DNA from: an uncultured Paraprevotella sp.
GTDB taxonomy: Bacteria; Bacteroidota; Bacteroidia; Bacteroidales; Bacteroidaceae
DNA: 38,195 bases
NCBI GenBank assembly: GCA_910584955.1
Contig: CAJUDC010000006.1
Location: 1-38,195, forward strand
Reading direction: 5' to 3'
Under the pieces are notes generated by a model. That model was not told where the DNA came from. It made no database searches and worked only from the letters and a program-made list of their open reading frames with translations. The position numbers and the translations under genes are program-made. Shown piece after piece: positions 24,679 through 32,790 of the stretch. Position 1 is the first letter of the stretch. Each line of letters starts with the position of its first letter.

Positions 24679-26532
24679 ATGAAGAACCCAAACAAAGTCT
24701 GGGCCGCCTGCCTGCCGGGCGCACTGTTCCTGATTGCAGCGGGTTGGGCACTGCTGAAATACGAACAGGAATTCCTGTTCCGCGCGCAGGAACTGAGCCT
24801 GTTTCTGCCCACGTCTCTTTTTTATAAAACACTGACCGCCTATCCGGGAGGCACCCTGTCGTGGATAAGTGCCTTCCTGATACAGTTTTTCCACAACCCG
24901 CAGACGGGCATCGTGCTGTTAGTGGCGCTATGGGGACTAATCATGGCGCTGGGAGCCGCCGTCTTCCGCGTCCCGGCGCGATGGAGCGGTCTGCTTCTGA
25001 TCGCACCGTCGGCTCTGCTGGCGGCTATCGTACAAACCGGATATTTTATCTTCTACGCCAAATTACCGGGCTATCTGCTAATGCCCACGGTCGGTATGCT
25101 GACGGCATTGTGCGCCGCTGGTGTGTGGCGGCTGCTGCCCGCACGCTACGGCCTGCGTCTGCTCTGGATGACCGTATGGATCGGAGGCGGCTATCCCTTG
25201 TTCGGTGCATGGAGCTTTCTGGGCACACTCTGCATGCTCCTTCTGCTGTGGACAACGGATAAACAAGCTATTGCCTCCGGGAAACCAAGCACCGCACGGC
25301 GCAGCCTCGTCACCTTCCTGGGCATCGCCCTGACGCTGATCGTCCCCCTGCTGTTTTATCACTGCTATGCACAAACCGGCCTGGCGCACATCTATACGGC
25401 GGGCCTTCCTAATTTCCAAGTGGGCGAAACCACGTTCTTTCACTATCGTTACCCCTACCTCGTGCTGGCCTTGTCGATGCTGCCGGTGGCAGGAGCCTGC
25501 CGTCTTACTCCGCAACGAATGAAAGGCATGTACGCCTTCCTGCTGCAAGGCCTGCTGACGGTTGCGCTAGGGGCAGGCGTGAAAGCCTGTTGGTACCGCG
25601 ACGCCAACTTCGACAAGGAACTGCGCATCGCACGTGCCGTGGAACGGTTGGACTGGGAGGAAGTGCTGAACATAGCCCGCGACGGATCGAGCGGAGCGCC
25701 CACCCGTCTCATCGTCATGAACAAGAACCTGGCCCTGTTCCGCCTGGGAAGAGCCGGCGACGAGATGTTCCATTATCCCGACGGAGGCACACCGCCAAAC
25801 GCACCTTTCACCGTGCGGCTGGCCCAAGTGGGCGGCAAACCGCTGTATATGCACTACGGCAAGGAGAATTTCGCCTACCGCTGGTGCATGGAAGACTGTG
25901 TGGAATTCGGATGGAACATTGAGAACCTGAAACTGATGGTCAAGACCGCCCTGCTGAACGGCGACCGCGACGTGGCGCGAAAATACCTGAACCTGCTGAA
26001 ACGAACCCGATACTATGCCGACTGGGCCTGCCATTACGAAACCTATCTGGAACACCCCGACCGGTTGGCGAAAGACCCGGAATTCGCTCCCATCCTGCAC
26101 ATGATGACCTACCGCGACCAGCTGGACGGAGACAACACGCTGGTAGAAATGTATCTGCTCAAAGCCTTCGCCAACGGCGACGGTGACGACCCGCTGTATC
26201 AGGAACAGACACTCATCGCCGCCCTGCTGCTGAAAGACATCGACTTGTTCTGGCCCCGCTTTTTCAAATACGCAACCCTGCACACCGGTGCCCCGCACAT
26301 GCCCACCCACTATCAGGAAGCCGTCTACCTGTACGGCCATCTGGAGAACAAGGTGGACATCAGCCAAATGCCGTTTGACGCCGAAGTAAAGGATACCTAC
26401 GAGCGCTTCATGGCGTTCAACCGCCAGTGCGGAGCCATGAGCGAGGCGCAGAAAGCGCTGGCCTTTTATCCGCAGTTCGGCCACACCTTCTACTATTATT
26501 ATTTTCTGGTTCGTAACATCAAGACCTATTGA
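24679..26532 (+). CDS. Polytopic inner-membrane protein with soluble C-terminal half (DUF6057-like)
   Basis: This 617-residue protein has about nine or ten hydrophobic helices in its first ~300 residues (for example 'ACLPGALFLIAAGWALL', 'IVLLVALWGLIMALGAAVF', 'FLGIALTLIVPLLFYHCYA', 'LLQGLLTVALGAGVKACW'). A soluble helical C-terminal half follows, with TPR-like character ('VKTALLNGDRDVARKYLNLL'). I start it at 24679 (MKNPNKVW), since the ATG at 24649 adds ten residues that do not look like a membrane-protein start and lies close to the predicted transcription start. The layout resembles the Bacteroidales DUF6057 family, named from memory and unchecked. The next gene starts 1 nt after its stop, so translation is coupled. 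The function is unknown; the protein probably acts with the lipoprotein that follows. Confidence 0.75.
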   Translation: MKNPNKVWAACLPGALFLIAAGWALLKYEQEFLFRAQELSLFLPTSLFYKTLTAYPGGTLSWISAFLIQFFHNPQTGIVLLVALWGLIMALGAAVFRVPARWSGLLLIAPSALLAAIVQTGYFIFYAKLPGYLLMPTVGMLTALCAAGVWRLLPARYGLRLLWMTVWIGGGYPLFGAWSFLGTLCMLLLLWTTDKQAIASGKPSTARRSLVTFLGIALTLIVPLLFYHCYAQTGLAHIYTAGLPNFQVGETTFFHYRYPYLVLALSMLPVAGACRLTPQRMKGMYAFLLQGLLTVALGAGVKACWYRDANFDKELRIARAVERLDWEEVLNIARDGSSGAPTRLIVMNKNLALFRLGRAGDEMFHYPDGGTPPNAPFTVRLAQVGGKPLYMHYGKENFAYRWCMEDCVEFGWNIENLKLMVKTALLNGDRDVARKYLNLLKRTRYYADWACHYETYLEHPDRLAKDPEFAPILHMMTYRDQLDGDNTLVEMYLLKAFANGDGDDPLYQEQTLIAALLLKDIDLFWPRFFKYATLHTGAPHMPTHYQEAVYLYGHLENKVDISQMPFDAEVKDTYERFMAFNRQCGAMSEAQKALAFYPQFGHTFYYYYFLVRNIKTY

Positions 26533-26533
26533 T

Positions 26534-28033
26534 ATGAAACACGCGCTGAAATCCCTTTTCTACCTGTGCGGCCTGTGGACACTGGCCGCCTGCGAAGTGT
26601 CCGTCCCGACAGACTATAGCGAGGCCGACAGCTTGCCGCGCATTTATCCCGACTACACGGAGGTGACGGTGCCCTGCAACATCGTACCGCTCCACTTCCA
26701 TATCGACGAGGAAGCCGACGAATACATCACACGACTGACCACGCCGGCCGGCGAATGGGTGACCGGCGGACGCGACGTGACCCCGGGCATAGAACGCTGG
26801 CAGAAGATGCTGACCGAAGCCCGGGGCAAAAGTCTGCGCGCCGACGTATTCGTTCGCTGCGGCGACCGGTGGAAGCATTTTCTTCCGTTCACCATCCGTG
26901 TGGCTGATGTTCCCATCGACCCCTATCTGTCGTACCGCCTCATCGCTCCCTCCTACGTCACGTACGAAGATCTCGTCATCAGCCAGCGAAACCTGACGAA
27001 TTTCGACGAGGAAGTGATCTACGGCAACATGCTTGTCTCCGACGAGAAAGACGGACAGTGCATCAACTGTCATTCGTACCAGAACTACAACCCCAACCGG
27101 ATGCAGTTTCATGCCCGGCAGGCTCACGGGGGCACCCTGATCGCTTGCGACGGGCGGCTGACCAAAGTGAACCTGAAAACCGACTCAACGCTTTCGGCCG
27201 GTGTCTATCCGGCCTGGCATCCGTCGGAGAAACTGATCGCCTACTCCACCAACCATACCGGCCAAAGTTTCCACACGCGCGACTTGCAGAAAGTGGAAGT
27301 GGAGGATACGCAAAGCGACCTGATCCTGTACGATCTGGAGCGCAACGAGGTGAGCACCATAGCGCAGGATTCCTGCGAACTGGAATGTTTTCCCTGGTGG
27401 AGCCCGGACGGCAACTACCTCTACTACTGCTCGGCCCATTACGAAAAACAGGACACCGTGACCCTGGAATACGATATGATCCTGCACTACAAGGACATCA
27501 AATACAACCTGTACCGCAAGCGCTTCGACACGGCCAGCCGCCGTTTCGGACCTCGGGAGACGGTGTTCGATGCCGCCGCACAGGGCAAAAGCGCCACCCT
27601 GCCCCGCCTGTCGCCCGACGGGCGCTATCTGCTGTTCACATTGGCCGAATACGGAGTGTTCCACATCTGGCACAAAGATGCCGACCTTTATCTGACGGAT
27701 TTGAAGACGGGACAGACACGTGCCCTGGCCGAGGTGAATTCCGACGACGTGGAGAGCTATCATTCCTGGAGCAGCAACGGACATTGGATCGTGTTCAGCA
27801 GCCGGCGCAACGACGGCAACTTCACCCGTCCCTTCTTCGCCTACATCGGACGGGACGGGAAGGCCTGCAAACCGTTCGAACTGCCGCAGGAGAACCCGGA
27901 GATGCACCGCCAATTCCTGCGCAGCTACAACATCCCCGAATTTATGTCGGGACCTGTCACCGTCAGTCCGCAGGAACTGGCCGCCACCCTGAAAACCGAA
28001 CCTCAACCCGTCCGTTACGGCGGACATAAATAA
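26534..28033 (+). CDS. TolB/PD40-like propeller lipoprotein with a CxxCH motif
   Basis: This 499-residue predicted lipoprotein has the lipobox TLAAC (Cys20). An N-terminal beta region (to about 165) is followed by 'GQCINCHSY', a CxxCH motif at Cys176-Cys179-His180 that matches the c-type haem attachment signature. The C-terminal 300 residues look like a six-bladed propeller with TolB/WD40-like blades: 'YPAWHPSEKLIAYSTN', 'FPWWSPDGNYLYYCSA', 'LPRLSPDGRYLLFTLA', 'YHSWSSNGHWIVFSSR'. A second conserved-looking His pair follows the CxxCH ('FHARQAHGG'). Haem binding is possible but not proven; zinc or a structural role are alternatives. The gene is coupled to the upstream membrane protein (1-nt gap) and is 11 bp before the peptidase gene. 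Confidence 0.8.
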   Translation: MKHALKSLFYLCGLWTLAACEVSVPTDYSEADSLPRIYPDYTEVTVPCNIVPLHFHIDEEADEYITRLTTPAGEWVTGGRDVTPGIERWQKMLTEARGKSLRADVFVRCGDRWKHFLPFTIRVADVPIDPYLSYRLIAPSYVTYEDLVISQRNLTNFDEEVIYGNMLVSDEKDGQCINCHSYQNYNPNRMQFHARQAHGGTLIACDGRLTKVNLKTDSTLSAGVYPAWHPSEKLIAYSTNHTGQSFHTRDLQKVEVEDTQSDLILYDLERNEVSTIAQDSCELECFPWWSPDGNYLYYCSAHYEKQDTVTLEYDMILHYKDIKYNLYRKRFDTASRRFGPRETVFDAAAQGKSATLPRLSPDGRYLLFTLAEYGVFHIWHKDADLYLTDLKTGQTRALAEVNSDDVESYHSWSSNGHWIVFSSRRNDGNFTRPFFAYIGRDGKACKPFELPQENPEMHRQFLRSYNIPEFMSGPVTVSPQELAATLKTEPQPVRYGGHK

Positions 28034-28044
28034 ACCGCACTATC

Positions 28045-30315
28045 ATGAAAACCGTATGTCTCCCCCTCCTGTTCGGGGCTTTGCTGACCGGAACCATTCT
28101 GCCGGTCCGGGCCCAAGGAACGGCTGAGGACTACAAGCGAGCGTACTCGCTCTATGAAAAATTCAATGCCAACAATCTGTATAACAAAGCTGAAGAGATC
28201 CGCTGGTGCGGTCCGTCACGCTTTGTATATGCCGCCAACACGGTTCCCGGACGCGCCTATTACATCGGAACCGTGACCGACGGAAAAGCCGACGTGAAAC
28301 CGGTTCAAATGGAACGGATGGCCGAACTGCTCTCACAGCAGACGGGACAGACTGTGAGACGGGACCGGCTGCGCCTGGAGCATTTCCGAGCCGACCCGGA
28401 ACCGGCTTCCACGGTACGCTTCGTCTACGGCGGTTATCACTGGACAGCGGAACAGGCCTGCACCCCCGATGCCACACTGACAAAGGAGAAAGCCGTGGAG
28501 CGCCCCCGTCCTGCCGGCCGCCAGCGCCACTGGATGGAAGTGGACGACGAAAAAGGGGCCGGCCCCGTGGCTTCACCCGACGGCACCCGACGCGCCTACA
28601 TCAAGAATGACAACATTTACGTAAGCGACGCCGACGGACGCAACGAACGGGCTTTGAGCAACGACGGAACGGCGGGCAACTACTATTCCTCTTACATCCA
28701 ATGGAGTCCCGACGGACGTTATGTGTGTGCCAACCGTATCCGCCCCGCCGAAAAGCGCTATGTATATTACGTGGAAAGTGCGCCGCGCCACCAGTTGCAA
28801 CCCGTTCTGCACAAACAGGAATACGCCAAGCCGGGCGACGAACTGCGTTTCAAGGTGCCCTGCCTGTTCGAGGTCGGTACCGGGCGCGCCGTTATCCCTT
28901 CCACCGAACTTTTCGCCCGACAGTACGATCTGCGCGGCCCCCAATGGAACGCCGACAGCAAGGCCGTCACATTCGAATACAACGAGCGCGGACACAAGAC
29001 ATTCAGCGTGTTGGAACTGAACGCCGAATCCGGCCTGGTACGCACCTTGGTAAAGGAAACCAGCCCCACTTTCGTCAACTACAACCGTTATTTCCGTCAT
29101 ACGCTGAAAGACGGCCGACACATGATATGGATGAGCGAGCGCGACAACTGGAACCACCTCTACCTGTACGACCTGGAAAAAGGCAAGGTAAAACGGCAGA
29201 TTACGCGCGGCGAATGGGTGGTGCGACAGGTGTTGCGCGTAGATGAGGAACGGAACCGGATTTACTTCACCGCCAGCGGCATGAATCCCGGCGAAGACCC
29301 GTATCTGATTCATTACTATGCCATCGGACTGGACGGTCGCGACCTGATCTGCCTCACCCCGGAAGAAGGGAACCACGAAGCCCGGTTCAATGATGATTTC
29401 TCCCTGCTGATCGACACGTATTCGAAAGCCGACCAGGCTCCCGTCACCGTGTTCCGCAGCACGGAGCATCCCGAAAAGGCACAGACACTGGCCGAAACCG
29501 ACATCACCCGCCTGACACAAAACGGATGGCGGGCCCCCGAGGTCTTCACGGCCCCGGGCAGAGACGGCACCACACCGATGTGGGGCCTCATCCAGCGCCC
29601 CACCCGTTTCGACCCCTCGCGGCGCTATCCGATCATCGAATACATCTATGCCGGGCCCGGCGATGCCTATACTCCGAAAAGTTTCCTTTCCTACAACCAC
29701 AACATGACGGCGCTGGCCGAACTGGGCTTTATCGTGGTGCAACTCGACGGTATGGGCACTTCCTATCGCGGCAAGAAGTTCGAGGACGTGTGTTACAAAA
29801 ACCTGAAAGACGCCGGTTTCCCCGACCGCATGGCATGGATACGCGCCGCAGCCGCCCAGTATCCTTACATGGACATCGAGCGCGTGGGCATTTTCGGTGC
29901 CTCGGCCGGCGGACAAGAGTCTACCACCGCCGTACTGCTTCATCCCGATTTCTACAAAGCCGCTTATTCCAGTTGCGGTTGCCACGACAACCGGATGGAC
30001 AAGATATGGTGGAACGAACAGTGGATGGGCTACCCCGTAGACAGCAGCTACATAGCCTGTTCCAACGTGGAAAACGCCCATAAACTGACACGACCGCTGA
30101 TGCTGGTCGTAGGCGAACTGGACGACAATGTAGACCCGGCCTCGACGATGCAGGTGGCCGATGCCCTGATCCGGGCCGGCAAAGATTTCGAGCTGGTAGT
30201 CATACCCGGTGCCCGCCATACGATGGGCGAAGCTTTCGGCGAGCACAAACGCTACGACTTCTTTGTCCGCCATCTGATGGGAAAGACGCCACCGGCCTGG
30301 AGCGAAGTGAAATAA
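28045..30315 (+). CDS. DPP-IV-like prolyl oligopeptidase (S9 family)
   Basis: This 756-residue secreted peptidase has a signal peptide cleaved after about A23 (VRAQ junction). Residues about 90-510 form a DPP-IV-type propeller ('SPDGRYVCANRI', 'GPQWNADSKAVTFEYNERGH'). The alpha/beta-hydrolase domain follows at about 520-752. The catalytic triad is visible: Ser620 in 'GIFGASAGGQES', Asp693 in 'GELDDNVDP' and His725 in 'GARHTMGE'. The oxyanion-region Tyr lies in 'YIYAGPGD'. Members remove dipeptides, often Xaa-Pro, from peptide N-termini in the periplasm. It is third in the operon and ends before a hairpin at 30354. Exact specificity cannot be read from the sequence. Confidence 0.92.
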   Translation: MKTVCLPLLFGALLTGTILPVRAQGTAEDYKRAYSLYEKFNANNLYNKAEEIRWCGPSRFVYAANTVPGRAYYIGTVTDGKADVKPVQMERMAELLSQQTGQTVRRDRLRLEHFRADPEPASTVRFVYGGYHWTAEQACTPDATLTKEKAVERPRPAGRQRHWMEVDDEKGAGPVASPDGTRRAYIKNDNIYVSDADGRNERALSNDGTAGNYYSSYIQWSPDGRYVCANRIRPAEKRYVYYVESAPRHQLQPVLHKQEYAKPGDELRFKVPCLFEVGTGRAVIPSTELFARQYDLRGPQWNADSKAVTFEYNERGHKTFSVLELNAESGLVRTLVKETSPTFVNYNRYFRHTLKDGRHMIWMSERDNWNHLYLYDLEKGKVKRQITRGEWVVRQVLRVDEERNRIYFTASGMNPGEDPYLIHYYAIGLDGRDLICLTPEEGNHEARFNDDFSLLIDTYSKADQAPVTVFRSTEHPEKAQTLAETDITRLTQNGWRAPEVFTAPGRDGTTPMWGLIQRPTRFDPSRRYPIIEYIYAGPGDAYTPKSFLSYNHNMTALAELGFIVVQLDGMGTSYRGKKFEDVCYKNLKDAGFPDRMAWIRAAAAQYPYMDIERVGIFGASAGGQESTTAVLLHPDFYKAAYSSCGCHDNRMDKIWWNEQWMGYPVDSSYIACSNVENAHKLTRPLMLVVGELDDNVDPASTMQVADALIRAGKDFELVVIPGARHTMGEAFGEHKRYDFFVRHLMGKTPPAWSEVK

Positions 30316-30353
30316 CGCTTCCGCCGTTCGCAGACATCATTCCGTATACTTAC

Positions 30354-30387
30354 GCCACAGGCCCGGTCGCAACACCGGGCCTGTGGC
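30354..30387. terminator. Perfect 14-bp hairpin between convergent genes
   Basis: GCCACAGGCCCGGT (30354-30367) and its exact reverse complement (30374-30387) flank a 6-nt loop. It lies 38 bp after the peptidase stop and 46 bp from the stop of the convergent LRR gene, so it may serve both strands. Neither side has a T tract, so it is not a textbook intrinsic terminator. Confidence 0.65.
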
Positions 30388-30433
30388 ATTCTCCGTCTGC
30401 CGGTCGCCTACGTTCCGGCGGCAGCACGCTGTG

Positions 30434-31273
30434 TCAATACAGGTAAAATTCCAACGGTTCCTTATCCTTTTTCACCGCCACCTTCTTCAGTTTCGGACAA
30501 TTGTTAACCATATTCGCGCGCTGCGGTTCGTCCAGTCCTTTTCTAAAGTCCAGCACCTGCAATTCCGGGCAGTCCTCCACCAGAATCTCGTGCCGTTTCA
30601 GACGACCGTTAAACACGATCTCACTCAATACGGTACAATTGCCGATCGCATGGTTGGCCGCCCGCTTCACCTCTCCGAACTCCAACCGCCTCAGTTTAGT
30701 CAAGTCGTTAATCGCCATCATTCCCAGATAATCCAGTTCGGGCGACATCCGAATCTCTTCCAGATTCCAGCAGGAATTAAAAGCATAATTACCGATGAAT
30801 TTCACGGTGGGGGGAATCACCACCCGCTTCACATCCGAATATTCGAACGCCCCCTCCTCGATCCGCTCCAGCTTTTCGGGCAGAATGATTTCCTCCAGAT
30901 GGCAATTGCGGAACAGAAAAGCCGGTATCGTATTCCGGTAGTTGCTGATCTGGCGGGAGGACAGGTAAAATAAATACTGCCCTCCTCCGGCAACAAATTC
31001 CGCATTTCTCAGGTCCAGGCTGGTCACTTGCCCGCGTGTACGTTCCTGCGAGGCACCGTATCCGGTGTAGTGCCGCAGAAGAGAGGCATCTCTACCGTTC
31101 AGCTTACCGCTGATGATCATCTTCGTGATCGTCCGTCGCTGCTCCACAGGGATCTGCGCCAGATAGTCCCTCAATGTGCCGGGCGATTTGATATGCGCTT
31201 TGAACGTCTTGCCCGCAAAACCGCCCATAACGGCCAGACACCCCAACAGGGTTAACATCATTTTTCGTAACAT
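30434..31273 (-). CDS. BspA-type leucine-rich-repeat exported protein
   Basis: This 279-residue protein has an N-terminal hydrophobic signal (MLTLLGCLAVMGGFAG). From about residue 115 it shows LRR_5/BspA-type repeats at ~23-residue spacing: 'FLFRNCHLEEIILPEKLERI', 'AFEYSDVKRVVIPPTVKFIG', 'AFNSCWNLEEIRMSPELDYL', then further, weaker ones. BspA-like repeats mediate binding to proteins or cells in Bacteroidetes. It is the last gene of the receptor-sigma-FecR unit, 18 bp after fecR. That position suggests it is a surface or periplasmic partner of the receptor, though this is inference. LLGC near residue 12 is not a convincing lipobox, because hydrophobic residues continue after it. Confidence 0.75.
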   Translation of the reverse strand: MLRKMMLTLLGCLAVMGGFAGKTFKAHIKSPGTLRDYLAQIPVEQRRTITKMIISGKLNGRDASLLRHYTGYGASQERTRGQVTSLDLRNAEFVAGGGQYLFYLSSRQISNYRNTIPAFLFRNCHLEEIILPEKLERIEEGAFEYSDVKRVVIPPTVKFIGNYAFNSCWNLEEIRMSPELDYLGMMAINDLTKLRRLEFGEVKRAANHAIGNCTVLSEIVFNGRLKRHEILVEDCPELQVLDFRKGLDEPQRANMVNNCPKLKKVAVKKDKEPLEFYLY

Positions 31274-31291
31274 ATTAGATTCTCCTTTTAT

Positions 31292-32266
31292 TTATTCAAC
31301 ATTGATCTGTCTGTTCGCTTTCACTACCAAGGTCAGGCCCTGCAACGAATTGATCCGTTCCACCAACTCTTCCAGTGTCAGGGTGTGGGGCGCCTTGAAA
31401 TGCAGTTTCTTATCCATCGAGGCCGACCGCACCTCGCCCAATGAGGCGTCGTAGAACCGACACACATCCTTGAGAATATCACGCAACGAGGTATTGTCGT
31501 AGCAGAAAAAACCTTTCTGCCACATCTCGGCCTGCCCGTCGGTGGGACGGATTTCCAGTTCGCCGCCGACACTCAGACTGACGTCCTCACCGGGTTTCAT
31601 CACCAGCGAATCCGCCCGTTGCAAGCTCTTCACCCGTACGGCCCCTTCCATCAGCGACACGCGGTAAGGGACGTCCGCATACGCCCGCACGGTGAAGTGG
31701 GTGCCCAGCACGCACACCTGCGCCTTGTCGGTCTCCACCCGGAAAGGCTTTGCGGCATCGGGCTGTACCTCGAAATAGGCTTCGCCCTGCAACTGCACCC
31801 GCCGCTCCGGGCCGTCGAAGACACGCGGATATACCAGCCAGCTCTCCGGGCTGAGATGTACCCGTGTACCATCGGCCAGCACCAGTCTGTGGCTACACCC
31901 GCGCGCCACCGTTACGCTCTCCATTCCTTCGCCGGCCGCAGCCTCCACCCGCACGCCGGTCGGCCCTCCGACATACGGGGCCGTCTCTTCCGTAGCCATC
32001 CGGCGGAACAGGAAGAAGCCGATCAACAGACAGGCGGCCAAAGCCCCTCCCATCCAACCGTAACGGCGAAAACCGACGGCTACCGGCGGGCGCTCCGTCA
32101 GGTGCTCCCGCTCGAAACGTCTCCACTGTGCCTCCACGTCCGGTTTCGGCACCTGCCGGCGCACCTGTGCCTGCCCTACCTCATCAATCCAATCGCCGAA
32201 TTCGTTTCTCAATTCATCGACCGCCGTGTACCACTCCCGGTCCTTTTTATCTTGCATCGTACTCAT
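31292..32266 (-). CDS. FecR-family anti-sigma factor
   Basis: This 324-residue single-pass inner-membrane protein has a cytosolic N-terminal region (1-68), a membrane helix at about 70-88 ('GWMGGALAACLLIGFFLF'), and a periplasmic FecR domain at about 115-214 ('VHLSPESWLVYP', 'EAYFEVQPDAAKPFRVET', 'VCVLGTHFTVRAY'). A C-terminal STN-like/DUF4974-type domain at about 250-322 ends '...GLTLVVKANRQINVE'. FecR proteins hold the cognate ECF sigma factor and release it when the outer-membrane receptor signals. The gene starts 10 bp after the sigma factor gene. A start at the second ATG (residue 4) is possible. Confidence 0.92.
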   Translation of the reverse strand: MSTMQDKKDREWYTAVDELRNEFGDWIDEVGQAQVRRQVPKPDVEAQWRRFEREHLTERPPVAVGFRRYGWMGGALAACLLIGFFLFRRMATEETAPYVGGPTGVRVEAAAGEGMESVTVARGCSHRLVLADGTRVHLSPESWLVYPRVFDGPERRVQLQGEAYFEVQPDAAKPFRVETDKAQVCVLGTHFTVRAYADVPYRVSLMEGAVRVKSLQRADSLVMKPGEDVSLSVGGELEIRPTDGQAEMWQKGFFCYDNTSLRDILKDVCRFYDASLGEVRSASMDKKLHFKAPHTLTLEELVERINSLQGLTLVVKANRQINVE

Positions 32267-32276
32267 AAGGTCTGAT

Positions 32277-32780
32277 TTATTCGTTTTCTTTCATTTGGTC
32301 TCTTACTATTCTCAACGCGTTACGCACCTGGTATTTCACCGTGCTCTCGCTCACTCCCAATTCCTGTCCCGTCTCGCGGTAGGTGCGTTGTCGGAAGAAG
32401 CAGGCCTCCAATATTTTCTGCGTCAGCGGCGGTAGTTTGGCCAGGAGCTTCTCCACCCGGCGCAGACGTTCCTCCTGTTCCTCGGTCTCCCGCCCGGCTT
32501 CCAGATCGGTCTGCAACCACCATTCCCGGTAGCGGTCCACCGCTTGCTTGCGTCTCAGACTGTCTATGCAGAGGTTACGGACCGTAACGTACAGGAACGC
32601 CCTTACCGTATGCGATTCCGATTTCGGGAAACGTTGCCACAGACGGGCAAAGGCTTCGTGCACGACGTCGTGCGCCTCCTCTTCTTCGCCCAGTATGGAG
32701 AACGCTCTGACAAACAGTTCTTCATAATGTGCCCGAAACAAACGCTCGAACTCTTCTTTAGCTACATTTTTCTTCCACAT
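32277..32780 (-). CDS. ECF RNA polymerase sigma factor
   Basis: This 167-residue sigma-70-family protein contains only regions 2 and 4. Region 2 is at about 8-78 ('FERLFRAHYEELFVRAFSIL', 'DVVHEAFARLWQRF', 'FLYVTVRNLCIDSLRR'). Region 4 is at about 106-163 ('LPPLTQKILEACFFRQRTYR', 'LGVSESTVKYQVRNALRIVR'). It is of the kind paired with FecR in Bacteroidetes. The gene lies between the receptor gene (10-bp gap) and fecR (10-bp gap). It probably transcribes its own operon, and perhaps other loci, when the receptor signals. Confidence 0.93.
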   Translation of the reverse strand: MWKKNVAKEEFERLFRAHYEELFVRAFSILGEEEEAHDVVHEAFARLWQRFPKSESHTVRAFLYVTVRNLCIDSLRRKQAVDRYREWWLQTDLEAGRETEEQEERLRRVEKLLAKLPPLTQKILEACFFRQRTYRETGQELGVSESTVKYQVRNALRIVRDQMKENE

Positions 32781-32790
32781 GTTTTCTCTT

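Noticed and set aside
27345..27365. A single GGTGAGCA-like match inside the CxxCH lipoprotein gene
   Set aside because: It is isolated, lies in coding sequence and has no partner at 22-bp spacing, so it is not part of the repeat family.
26534..28033. Calling the CxxCH lipoprotein a c-type cytochrome
   Set aside because: One CxxCH in an otherwise propeller-like protein is not enough; no clear axial ligand or cytochrome fold can be seen.
28573..30273. A 566-codon minus-strand frame over the DPP-IV-like gene
   Set aside because: It is a shadow of a high-GC coding region whose plus-strand product has a full catalytic triad.
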